DNA of 64,000 nt, taken from JBFMFH01 sp040752275. GTDB lineage: Bacteria; Acidobacteriota; Vicinamibacteria; Vicinamibacterales; JAKQTR01. The translations under genes were made by a program, and so were the position numbers. Positions 36,621 to 44,660 of the stretch are shown here, piece after piece; within the stretch, counting starts at the first letter, position 1; each line of letters opens with the position of its first letter. The stretch covers positions 52,791 to 116,790 of the forward strand of contig JBFMFH010000127.1 in assembly GCA_040752275.1 (NCBI GenBank), in the 5' to 3' direction. The notes under the pieces were generated by a model, which was not told the DNA's origin, ran no database searches, and worked only from the letters and a program-made list of their open reading frames with translations.

Positions 36621-37885
36621 CAGATCGCCACATCGTCGTCATGCTGACGACGTCGTACCCGCGCTTTGCGGGTGACGCGATCGGTACGTTCATGGAGCCG
36701 ATCGCAAAGGGGATCGCCGCGCGTGGTCACCGGGTGCACGTGGTGCTTCCCTGGCACCCGCGTCTGACGCGATCAGGGGTGGAGGAGGGGGTGCGGTTCC
36801 ACACCTTCCGTTATGCGCCGCATCCCAGCATGAACGTGTTCGGCTATGCAGGCGCCCTGCGAGCGGACGTACACCTGCGTCAGGCGGCTTATTTCGCGGC
36901 TCCTTTCGCTCTGTTCGCCGCCTGGCGGGCTGCACGCCGCGTTGCCCGCGACGTGGGAGCCACGCTCCTTCACGGTCACTGGCTCGTCCCCAGCGGCGCC
37001 GTCGTCTCCGCGGCTGGCCTCGATCTGCCCAGTGTGATCAGCCTGCACGGCTCGGATGTCTTCGTGGCCGAGCGCCACGCGCTCGTGCGCCGCGCGGCCC
37101 GCTTCGCCCTGCGGCGTGCCGATGCCGTCACCGCGTGCAGTCGGGACCTGGAAGACCGGGCCGTTGCCCTCGGCGGTCCCGCCGATCGCATCGAGACGAT
37201 TCCCTACGGTGTCGACAGCGAGCGGTTCCGGCCCGATCCCGCCGCGCGGCGTCGGGTGCGGGCGTGTCTGGGACTGGACACGAATGATCTCGTGGTGTTC
37301 ACGGCCGGCCGCTTCGTGCGCAAGAAGGGCTTCGAGTTCCTCGTGGACGCTGTCGGCCTGCTGGCTCGGCGCTGGCCCACGCTCCGCCTGCTGATCGCTG
37401 GGGGAGGAGACCTGGAGGGGGAACTTCGGCTTCGCGCGCGCGATCGCGGCGTGGCGGACCGGGTCCACTTCGTCGGCGTCCTGGACCAGTCGGATGTGGC
37501 GGCCCACCTGGCGGCCGCCGATCTTGCGGTGGTGCCTTCGGTCCACGACGAGGCCGGAAACGTCGACGGCCTGCCCAACACGGTACTGGAGGCGCTCGCG
37601 TCGGGAACACCAGTGGTCGCAAGCGCCGTCGGCGGCATCCCATCGGTCATCAGCGACGGTCGGACCGGCCTTCTCGTCGCCGAACGGGACGTGCCCGCGC
37701 TCGCTCAAGCGGTCGAGTACCTGCTGGGCCATCCTGACGTTCGGGTCCAACTGGGCCTGGCGGCCAGGGAGGAGGCGGTTCAGGCTCGGACCTGGCCGCG
37801 TGTCGCCGAGCAGTTCGAGCGCGCCTACGGGCGCGCAGCTTGCCGGGCCCGAGAACGCCATGCTAGGGTGAGGAACCTCGAGTAG
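36617..37885 (+). CDS. Glycosyltransferase family 4
   Basis: The 422-residue GT-B enzyme shows LTTSYPRFAGDAIGTFMEPI at the start, HGHWLVPSG and SLHGSDVFV in the acceptor domain, and FTAGRFVRKKGFEFL, PSVHDEAGNVDGLPNTVLEA and VASAVGGIP in the donor domain. The start is GTG at 36617, forming a GTGA overlap with the DPM1-like gene. It belongs to the same coupled run of glycan genes. The substrate is unknown. Confidence 0.9.
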   Translation: MTDRHIVVMLTTSYPRFAGDAIGTFMEPIAKGIAARGHRVHVVLPWHPRLTRSGVEEGVRFHTFRYAPHPSMNVFGYAGALRADVHLRQAAYFAAPFALFAAWRAARRVARDVGATLLHGHWLVPSGAVVSAAGLDLPSVISLHGSDVFVAERHALVRRAARFALRRADAVTACSRDLEDRAVALGGPADRIETIPYGVDSERFRPDPAARRRVRACLGLDTNDLVVFTAGRFVRKKGFEFLVDAVGLLARRWPTLRLLIAGGGDLEGELRLRARDRGVADRVHFVGVLDQSDVAAHLAAADLAVVPSVHDEAGNVDGLPNTVLEALASGTPVVASAVGGIPSVISDGRTGLLVAERDVPALAQAVEYLLGHPDVRVQLGLAAREEAVQARTWPRVAEQFERAYGRAACRARERHARVRNLE

Positions 37886-37890
37886 CCACA

Positions 37891-38631
37891 GTGCCTGAGC
37901 AGACCCCCGGACTCACCGTATTCTTTCCGGCCTACAACGACAGCGGCACTATCGCGAGCATGGTTCTCGGCGCGGTCTTGACCGCCGGCCGCCTCACCCC
38001 CAACTTCGAAGTGCTCGTCATCAACGACGGCAGTCGCGACGCCACTCCACAGATCGCCGATGAACTGGCCCGCGTGTACCCGCAGGTCAGGGTGATCCAC
38101 CACGACCGGAACCGTGGGTACGGAGGCGCGCTGCGCAGCGGGTTCGCCCACGCCACGAAGGAGCTGGTCTTCTATACCGACGGGGACGCCCAGTACGATC
38201 CCGCCGAACTGGCGGTCTTGTGGGCGAGGATGGGGCCTGGCGTCGACCTCGTGAACGGCTACAAGATCAGTCGATCCGATCCCCTGCACCGCAAGGTCAT
38301 CGGACGGCTGTACCACCATACGGTAAGGTGGCTGTTCGGCCTGAAGGTCCGGGACGTCGATTGTGACTTTCGCCTGATGCGCCGGGCGATCTTCGATCGC
38401 GTTCAGCTGACCAAGACCAGCGGCGTGATCTGCCTGGAGATGATGAAGAAGATCCAGGACGCCGGCTTCGTTGTGGCCGAGGTTCCCGTGCATCACTTCC
38501 ACCGGGCGTACGGTAAGTCGCAGTTCTTCAACGTCAGGCGGCTGGCGCGGACCGGGATCGACGTGCTGAAGTTGTGGTGGACCCTCGTGGTCCGGGGCAT
38601 GCCCCGCGTTGAAGCCGGTCACGGGTCGTAG
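37891..38631 (+). CDS. Family 2 glycosyltransferase
   Basis: The 246-residue GT-A protein has VFFPAYNDSGTIASMVLGA, INDGSRDATPQIAD, YTDGDAQYDP and HHFHRAYGKSQFF. The DGDAQYDP and YGKSQFF motifs fit the DPM-like branch that works with polyprenyl phosphates, but it lacks membrane helices. GTG is the start, 5 bp after the previous gene. It ends 2 bp before the epimerase gene. Confidence 0.87.
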   Translation: MPEQTPGLTVFFPAYNDSGTIASMVLGAVLTAGRLTPNFEVLVINDGSRDATPQIADELARVYPQVRVIHHDRNRGYGGALRSGFAHATKELVFYTDGDAQYDPAELAVLWARMGPGVDLVNGYKISRSDPLHRKVIGRLYHHTVRWLFGLKVRDVDCDFRLMRRAIFDRVQLTKTSGVICLEMMKKIQDAGFVVAEVPVHHFHRAYGKSQFFNVRRLARTGIDVLKLWWTLVVRGMPRVEAGHGS

Positions 38632-38633
38632 CC

Positions 38634-39656
38634 ATGGAGTACAAGGCCTTCTACAGGGATCGGCCGGTGATGATCACCGGCGGGCTGGGCTTCATCGGCA
38701 GCAACCTTGCCCGGCACCTCGTATCCCTGGGCGCTCGCGTTCTGCTCGTCGACTCGCTCATCCCGGACTACGGCGGGAACCTCTTCAACATCGCCGGCAT
38801 CGAAGACCAGGTCCAGGTCAACGTGGCGGACGTGCGCCAGTCCAGCACCATGAACTACTTGGTGCGGCGGGTGGACGTGATCTTCAACCTGGCCGGCCAG
38901 GTGAGCCACATCGACAGCATGCAGGATCCCCACACCGATCTGGACATCAACTGCCGCAGCCAGCTGACCCTGCTCGAGGCGTGCCGCCGAAACAACCCGA
39001 ATGCCAAAGTGGTGTTCGCGGGAACCCGCCAGGTCTACGGACGGCCCGAGTGTCTTCCCGTGACCGAACGGCATCTCGTCGGTCCGACGGACATCAACGG
39101 CATCAACAAGGTCGCCGGCGAGTTCTACCATCTGGTCTACAACAACGTCTTCGGCGTGCGCGCGTGCTCGCTTCGTCTGACGAACGTGTACGGCCCCCGC
39201 CAGCTCGTCAAGCACAACCGGCAGGGTTTTATCGGCTGGTTCATCCGGCTGGCCGTCGAGGACCGCGAGATTCAGATTTACGGAGACGGATCGCAGCTTC
39301 GAGACTTCGTGTTCGTCGATGATGCGGCGGACGCGTTCCTCAGGGCGGGCGCGATCGACGCCTGCAACGGCAACGTCTTCAACGTGGGAGGGCTCGAACC
39401 CACGAGTCACCGCGACCTGGTCGGCCTGCTCCTCGAGATCGCCGGCACCGGCCGCGCAAGACACGTCGACTGGCCCGCTGACAAGCGTGCGATCGACATC
39501 GGCAGCTTCTACGCCGACTCGACCAAGTTCTCTGCAGCCACCGGGTGGCGGCCGGCGGTCCGGCTGCGAGACGGATTGGCACGCACGGTCGCGTTCTACC
39601 GGGAGCACCTGCGCCGCTACATCGACGACGAGGCCCTGGAAGGCGGCCGCGGATGA
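38634..39656 (+). CDS. NAD-dependent epimerase/dehydratase with altered active site
   Basis: The 340-residue extended SDR protein has the NAD-binding motif TGGLGFIGSNLA, AGQVSHIDSMQDP and LRLTNVYGPRQL. In the usual YxxxK site the Tyr is replaced by Asn (DINGINKVAGE) while Lys is kept. I recall other sugar-nucleotide SDR proteins with an NGINK-like motif, so this may be a family trait. It likely alters a nucleotide sugar for the locus, perhaps making the substrate for the aminotransferase that follows. The stop overlaps the aminotransferase ATG. Confidence 0.87.
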   Translation: MEYKAFYRDRPVMITGGLGFIGSNLARHLVSLGARVLLVDSLIPDYGGNLFNIAGIEDQVQVNVADVRQSSTMNYLVRRVDVIFNLAGQVSHIDSMQDPHTDLDINCRSQLTLLEACRRNNPNAKVVFAGTRQVYGRPECLPVTERHLVGPTDINGINKVAGEFYHLVYNNVFGVRACSLRLTNVYGPRQLVKHNRQGFIGWFIRLAVEDREIQIYGDGSQLRDFVFVDDAADAFLRAGAIDACNGNVFNVGGLEPTSHRDLVGLLLEIAGTGRARHVDWPADKRAIDIGSFYADSTKFSAATGWRPAVRLRDGLARTVAFYREHLRRYIDDEALEGGRG

Positions 39657-40747
39657 ATCCGCCGCGCGTTCGCTTCATGAGCCTGGCGCCCGGGGAGGAC
39701 GGGCCGGCCGTCGGCGTGGCCATTCGGAGGGTCGTGGATCGCGGGTGGTACGTCCTGGGTCCGGAGGTCGAAGCGTTCGAGCACGCGTTTGCCGCCGCCT
39801 GCGGCGCCGGACATGCCATCGGCGTCGGGACGGGAACCGATGCCATCGCGATCATTCTCCGGGCGCTGGGCATCGGGACCGGCGACGAGGTCGTCACGAC
39901 GCCGCTGTCTGCCGCCTACACGGCCCTTGCCTGCATGATGGTGGGCGCGCGCCCGGTGTTCGCCGATATCGATCCCGTACGTCTGACCATCGATCCCGCG
40001 GCGGCCGAAGCCGCCATCACGCCTCGCACCGCGGCCATCCTGCCCGTGCACCTGTACGGCCAGCCGGCTGAGATGCCGGCTCTGGCCTCCATCGCCGCGC
40101 GACACCATCTCGCGCTCGTCGAGGACTGCTGCCAGGCGCACCTCGCGACGTGCGAGGGCCGCCCGGTCGGCGGTTTCGGGGTCGCCGCCGCCTACAGCTT
40201 CTATCCGACCAAGAACCTCGGCGCGCTCGGCGACGGCGGTGCGATCACGACGCGCGACGCGGATCTCGCCTCGCGGCTGAGGCGCCTGCGCAACGGAGGT
40301 CAGACGGACCGGTATCACCACGTCGAGATGGGCGTCAACAGCCGGCTCGATGACATCCAGGCTGCCGTGCTCTCGGCGCGCCTGCCGTTCCTGGGCGCGT
40401 GGACGGCCGCACGCCGGGCCCGGGCCGCGCAATACCGGTCCTTGCTCGCCGACACGTTCGTCGACGTGCCACCCGAGTGCGATCCGGGCCATGTGTACCA
40501 CCTGTTCCCTGTGCTCCTGCCGGACCGTGACAGGGTGCAATCCCGTCTCGAGAGCGCGGGCGTCGAGACGCTCGTGCACTACCCCGTCCCGATTCCCAGG
40601 CAGCGGGCCCTCGCGACCGAACAGCCGGCGGACTGTCCGGTCGCCAATCGCGTGTGCGCCCGGATCTTGTCGTTGCCCCTCTACCCGGGAATCCCCGCCG
40701 ACCACATCGACGCCGTGTCGGCCGCACTCCGGCAGGCTCTCGTCTAG
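39653..40747 (+). CDS. DegT/DnrJ/EryC1-family sugar aminotransferase
   Basis: The 364-residue PLP enzyme probably transfers an amino group to a keto sugar nucleotide. GTGTDAI (cofactor loop), VEDCCQAHLA (Asp to PLP nitrogen), FYPTKNLGALGDGG (catalytic Lys) and MGVNSRLDDIQAAVL are visible. The ATG at 39653 overlaps the SDR stop (ATGA), so the two enzymes may act in sequence. Its TAG stop is the first CTAG of intergenic repeat copy A, so the C-terminus abuts that element. Confidence 0.92.
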   Translation: MNPPRVRFMSLAPGEDGPAVGVAIRRVVDRGWYVLGPEVEAFEHAFAAACGAGHAIGVGTGTDAIAIILRALGIGTGDEVVTTPLSAAYTALACMMVGARPVFADIDPVRLTIDPAAAEAAITPRTAAILPVHLYGQPAEMPALASIAARHHLALVEDCCQAHLATCEGRPVGGFGVAAAYSFYPTKNLGALGDGGAITTRDADLASRLRRLRNGGQTDRYHHVEMGVNSRLDDIQAAVLSARLPFLGAWTAARRARAAQYRSLLADTFVDVPPECDPGHVYHLFPVLLPDRDRVQSRLESAGVETLVHYPVPIPRQRALATEQPADCPVANRVCARILSLPLYPGIPADHIDAVSAALRQALV

Positions 40748-40907
40748 ACGTCTTGAAGGCCCGAATCTCATGCAGATGAGTCAAGTTTCCGTCCCCGGCC
40801 TTCAAGACGTCTGCGCCCCGCCGCAGGCGGGGCAAAGCCAACACTGTGGTCTAGCGAGGCGGAGCCGCCCCCACACGCCTCGGCGGTCTGAGGCGGAGCC
40901 TCGCTAG
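40744..40907 (+). repeat. CTAG-bounded structured intergenic element, copy A
   Basis: The 164-bp element begins and ends with CTAG. Module I is a 15-bp perfect inverted repeat (GACGTCTTGAAGGCC at 40747-40761 with its complement at 40797-40811) whose loop holds a small CTCAT/ATGAG hairpin. A GCCCCGCC/GGCGGGGC hairpin follows (40815-40833). Module II has 10-bp arms CTAGCGAGGC and GCCTCGCTAG (40851-40860 and 40898-40907). The left CTAG is the stop of the aminotransferase gene and the next ATG is 3 bp past the right end. Copies B and C are at 59539 and 63847. No ORF lies inside. Confidence 0.9.
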
Positions 40908-40909
40908 AC

Positions 40910-43429
40910 ATGTTGGCCGACCTGCTCGAACTGTCTCTGATCGCGTATCTCCCCGGTGCTGTCATCTTCCGCATGCCGATGGCGGACCGCGCCCGAAGGG
41001 CGTCGCTCGCAGCAGAGGAACGGGCGTTCTGGGCAGTCGTGGTGAGCCTGGCCCTGACGACGCTCCTCGTCCTCGCGCTGGCCGGCCTCGGCCTGTACAC
41101 CTGGAATCGCCTTCTCGTCGCACATGGAGTCCTGACGGGGGCGATGCTCGCCATCTTCCGGGCTCGACTCCGATTCAGCGGGCGCGTATCGCGGCCTGGC
41201 TGGTCCGCCCTTGCGCCAATCGGACTCGTCGCGCTCGGTTCTGCCCTGTACTTCCCTTCGTCGGAATACGTCATGGGTGGCAAGGACCCGGGAACGTACA
41301 TGAACGAGGGGATTCAGATCGCACAGCGTGGTTCGCTGCGGATTCCCGACCCCACCATCGCGGAGGTGCCCCCGGATCTGCGGGAGCTCTTCCTGATTGG
41401 CGAGCTCGAGAGCGACTTGTACCAGGGCACCAGGTTCATGGGGTTCTTCGTCATGGACCGGGACGCCGGGGTGGTCATGGGCCAGTTCCCCCACGCATTC
41501 CCGTCGTGGATCGCCGTCGGATACGGCCTCGACGGACTCTCGGGCGCGCGACGCGCGGTGGGATTCTGGGCCGTGCTGGGCCTGCTGGCCGTCTATTTCT
41601 GCGCGATGCGGCTGGTCGGTCCGGTAGCCGCCGGGGCCGCGGCTGGCTTGTTGGCCCTGAACGTCGCAACCGTGTGGTTCGCGCGTTACCCCAACTCGGA
41701 GATGATGCAGCAGGCGCTGGCCTTCGCGGGCCTCCTCGCACTCGGCCGATCCGTCATCGACGAGGATCCGTTCTTCGCGCCGGCGGCCGGCACGCTGTTC
41801 GGTCTGATGCTCTTCATCCGGATCGATGCCATCCTCCTGTTCGTCGGAGCCGCTGCGGGCCTGGTGCTCGTGGCGCTGCAGGGACGGGCACCTCGGTGGA
41901 CGCTCCTCGCGCCGTTCCTCATTCTGTTCGGCGTGGCAGGACGCTACCTCACCGCGTGGATGGCACCGTACATCGACATCACAATGGCACAGCTCCGCGG
42001 GTATCCCGGGATCGCAGGCGGCGCAGCCGCCATGGTGTGTTCCTGGTGGATGGCACGCCGGCTCTATTCCCGGGCACCACTCGTGGCGCGCGGCCTGCAA
42101 ACGTGGATCCCGCGTGTTCTTGTCGGCGGCGTGGTGCTGCTGGCGGCCTATGCGTATTTCTTTCGCGAGCCGGTCGGGCGATTGGCCCTCCACGACGCGT
42201 ACGCGCTCCGATTCTACTCCTGGTACGTCGGACCGGCCGGCCTCCTGGCCGCTGTGCTGGGGTTCGCCCTGATGGGTTGGCGCAGGTTCTGGCGCGATCC
42301 GTTCCTCATGGCCACGGGCGCCCTCGTGGCGTTCGTCGTCTTCTACAAGATCCGGATCGTGCCCGAACACTTCTGGCAAGCCCGTCGATTCGTGCCGATC
42401 GTCCTGCCATTCACCTGCATCATGATTGCGGGAGGTGTTTTCGGGGCATTCGAAGCCTGGCGGCCAGGCAGGCACTCGACCCCGGCGGGTCGCCCGGCGA
42501 TTGGGGCGGTGTTCGGTCGTGTTCTTCTACCCTGCCTGGTCGTCGCGGCCGTTGCGTGGCCGGCGGTCCAGAGGATACGGCCGATCCTGCCGCATGTGGA
42601 GTACGCAGGGCTCATCCCGGAGATCGAGCGGTTCGTGCCGAATCTCGGAAACGACGATCTCGTCGTGGTCGAGTCGCGCAACGCGTCGGACGTCCACGTG
42701 CTGGCCACCCCTCTGGCCTACATCTACGATCGACACGTGCTCGTCCTGGCATCACCGCGGCCCGATCCGGGGGCATTCGAGCGGTTCCTCCATTGGGCTG
42801 GAGCGAAGTACGAGCGCGTGTTCCTCCTTGTTTCGGACGGCGGCACCGACCTCGGCAGTGCCCATATCGAGGCGCGCCCCATGTTCGAACGGCGTTTCGT
42901 GCTTCCAGAGTACGAGTCGTCAAGAAACGCGTATCCGACCGGTGTCCGGACGAAAGCGTTCAACCTCACGCTCTATGCGCTGTCGCTCAGTCCAGAGCCT
43001 GTCTCAGTGAGGGATGTCGACGTGGGTGGCTACGACGACCTGCGCGTGCTGCGCATGCACGGAAAGGAACAGCGCGGCGAAACGACCTTCCGGTGGACGG
43101 GTCCCTACTCGTACGTCACGCTTCAGGGCCTCCGGCCGAACGACAAGAGCCTCGCACTCTGGATGTCCGCCGGCCGCAGGCCTTCCCAGGTGCCGGTCGC
43201 TCGGGTCCGGGTGCTGCTGAACGACCAGCCGCTCGCTCAGCTCGACGTGTCTGGAGAGCTGCGCCGTTACGACGTGGCGATTCCGCCGGAGGTTGCCGCG
43301 GCCGCGGCCGCCCGCCAGACTCCCTCCACACTGCGGTTCGAGTGCAACACATGGGTTCCAGGCGACGTGGTCGGCGGACCCGACCGCCGGGCGCTCGGTG
43401 TCATACTCGATAGGGTGAAGGTGGAGTAG
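40910..43429 (+). CDS. Large polytopic membrane protein, GT-C-like, with C-terminal beta-sandwich domain
   Basis: The 839-residue protein has about 12-13 membrane helices (to about residue 560) and a soluble C-terminus. An early loop with GGKDPGTYMNEGIQIAQRG and a later KIRIVPEHFWQARRFVPI resemble GT-C sugar transferases, although no full signature is present. The C-terminal domain (about 700-839; FRWTGPYS, GELRRYDVAIP, DRRALGVILDRV) aligns with the N-terminal domain of the protein at 33849. It starts 3 bp after repeat copy A with no Shine-Dalgarno. The exact reaction is unknown. Confidence 0.75.
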   Translation: MLADLLELSLIAYLPGAVIFRMPMADRARRASLAAEERAFWAVVVSLALTTLLVLALAGLGLYTWNRLLVAHGVLTGAMLAIFRARLRFSGRVSRPGWSALAPIGLVALGSALYFPSSEYVMGGKDPGTYMNEGIQIAQRGSLRIPDPTIAEVPPDLRELFLIGELESDLYQGTRFMGFFVMDRDAGVVMGQFPHAFPSWIAVGYGLDGLSGARRAVGFWAVLGLLAVYFCAMRLVGPVAAGAAAGLLALNVATVWFARYPNSEMMQQALAFAGLLALGRSVIDEDPFFAPAAGTLFGLMLFIRIDAILLFVGAAAGLVLVALQGRAPRWTLLAPFLILFGVAGRYLTAWMAPYIDITMAQLRGYPGIAGGAAAMVCSWWMARRLYSRAPLVARGLQTWIPRVLVGGVVLLAAYAYFFREPVGRLALHDAYALRFYSWYVGPAGLLAAVLGFALMGWRRFWRDPFLMATGALVAFVVFYKIRIVPEHFWQARRFVPIVLPFTCIMIAGGVFGAFEAWRPGRHSTPAGRPAIGAVFGRVLLPCLVVAAVAWPAVQRIRPILPHVEYAGLIPEIERFVPNLGNDDLVVVESRNASDVHVLATPLAYIYDRHVLVLASPRPDPGAFERFLHWAGAKYERVFLLVSDGGTDLGSAHIEARPMFERRFVLPEYESSRNAYPTGVRTKAFNLTLYALSLSPEPVSVRDVDVGGYDDLRVLRMHGKEQRGETTFRWTGPYSYVTLQGLRPNDKSLALWMSAGRRPSQVPVARVRVLLNDQPLAQLDVSGELRRYDVAIPPEVAAAAAARQTPSTLRFECNTWVPGDVVGGPDRRALGVILDRVKVE

Positions 43430-43445
43430 GCCGCGCCCCCGTCCC

Positions 43446-44660
43446 ATGTTCCAGTACCTTCAGATCTCGAACCCCGTTGAACGAACGCTGGTCGGTCTTG
43501 TGGACCTGGCGCTCTGGATTGTGACGGCGCCCCTGCGCGCGCTCGGGTCTCCCGGCGCCGCGCCGCCGCGACGAGTGCTGGCCTTCCGCCTGGAGCGGGT
43601 TGGGGACCTGCTCATGACGAGACCGGCGCTCCGGGCCTTGAGGCACGCCTTCGGCAGTACGTCGATCGACCTGGTCGTCGGCAGCTGGAACGCTCCGCTG
43701 GCGAGGCTGTTGCCGGAAGTGGACCGCGTCTTCGAGCTGGATGTGGGATGGCTTGCCCGCGGAGCGCCATCGTCCAGGGTGATGGACACAGTGGGCCGCA
43801 TCAGGGAATGGCGCCGGGGCGGCTATGACATCGCCATCAACTTCGAGCCGGATGTCCGCAGCAACCTCCTGCTCTGGACCACCGGCGCACCGCGCCGGTT
43901 CGGGTTTCGCTCGTCTGGTGGTGGGCAGGCGCTCACCGTCGGCCTCGACTACGACCCCTCGGTGCACTCCGCGTTCAACTCGCTCCGACTGGTCGCCTCG
44001 CTCACGGGGGAGACGCCGGTCGAAGCCGATCTGGCGACGGCGCCGCTCGTGCTGCCCGAGGTTGCCGTGCGGGCCGCGGCGTCGCGACTCTCGGCCGCCG
44101 GCCGGTTCCCGCCGGACCATCCGTTCATCGCCGTACACCCGAGCGGCGGGCGCCTCGTCAAGCAGTGGGATCTCGGCCGGCTGGCCGAGGCCTCGGTTAG
44201 CGTAGCCCGTTCCGTTGGAGCATCCCTGGTCGTCACGGGTAGCACCTCGGATCGCCAGGTCGTCGACGGCTTTCTTGGACACCTGCCGCCGGGCATGTCG
44301 GTGCTGGATCTGACGGGCCGCCTCGATCTCGTCGAACTGGCGGCGGTCCTCCGGCGGTGTCGGCTGTTTCTCGGCAGCGACAGCGGTCCGATGCATCTTG
44401 CCGCCGCGGTGGGCACACCGGTGGTGGCTGTCTTCGGCCCCTCGTCCCCGGTTCGCTGGGGGCCGTTGGGCGGTGCGGTTGCCGTGGCACGCGCCGATCT
44501 TCCCTGCAGCCCGTGCAACCGTATCCGTAATCCGCCGCAGAGGTGCCGCGGCGGGGTGCCTGACTGTCTGCGTGGCGTGGACGCGCCAGATGTCGTCGGG
44601 CCGGCGTTGGAGCTGCTCCGCCGCAGCCCTCTTGCGGAGAGGATCGATGCCAGCCGCTAA
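43446..44660 (+). CDS. Family 9 (heptosyltransferase-like) glycosyltransferase
   Basis: The 404-residue GT-B protein shows AFRLERVGDLLMTRPALRAL, typical of the ADP-heptose:LPS transferase family, then IAVHPSGGRLVKQW and the donor motif FLGSDSGPMHLAAAVGTPVV. An extra 40 residues at the N-terminus include a short hydrophobic stretch that may associate with the membrane. It probably adds a sugar to a core or repeat-unit lipid. It overlaps the next gene by 14 bases. Confidence 0.88.
   Translation: MFQYLQISNPVERTLVGLVDLALWIVTAPLRALGSPGAAPPRRVLAFRLERVGDLLMTRPALRALRHAFGSTSIDLVVGSWNAPLARLLPEVDRVFELDVGWLARGAPSSRVMDTVGRIREWRRGGYDIAINFEPDVRSNLLLWTTGAPRRFGFRSSGGGQALTVGLDYDPSVHSAFNSLRLVASLTGETPVEADLATAPLVLPEVAVRAAASRLSAAGRFPPDHPFIAVHPSGGRLVKQWDLGRLAEASVSVARSVGASLVVTGSTSDRQVVDGFLGHLPPGMSVLDLTGRLDLVELAAVLRRCRLFLGSDSGPMHLAAAVGTPVVAVFGPSSPVRWGPLGGAVAVARADLPCSPCNRIRNPPQRCRGGVPDCLRGVDAPDVVGPALELLRRSPLAERIDASR

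Noticed and set aside
40744..40907. Integron attC site
   Set aside because: No RYYYAAC/GTTRRRY core sites were found at the ends, no integrase is in the window, and the arms differ from attC structure.
40744..40907. Simple intrinsic terminator
   Set aside because: There are strong hairpins but no T-tract, and a near-identical multi-hairpin sequence recurs in both orientations. A terminator role remains possible but is not shown.
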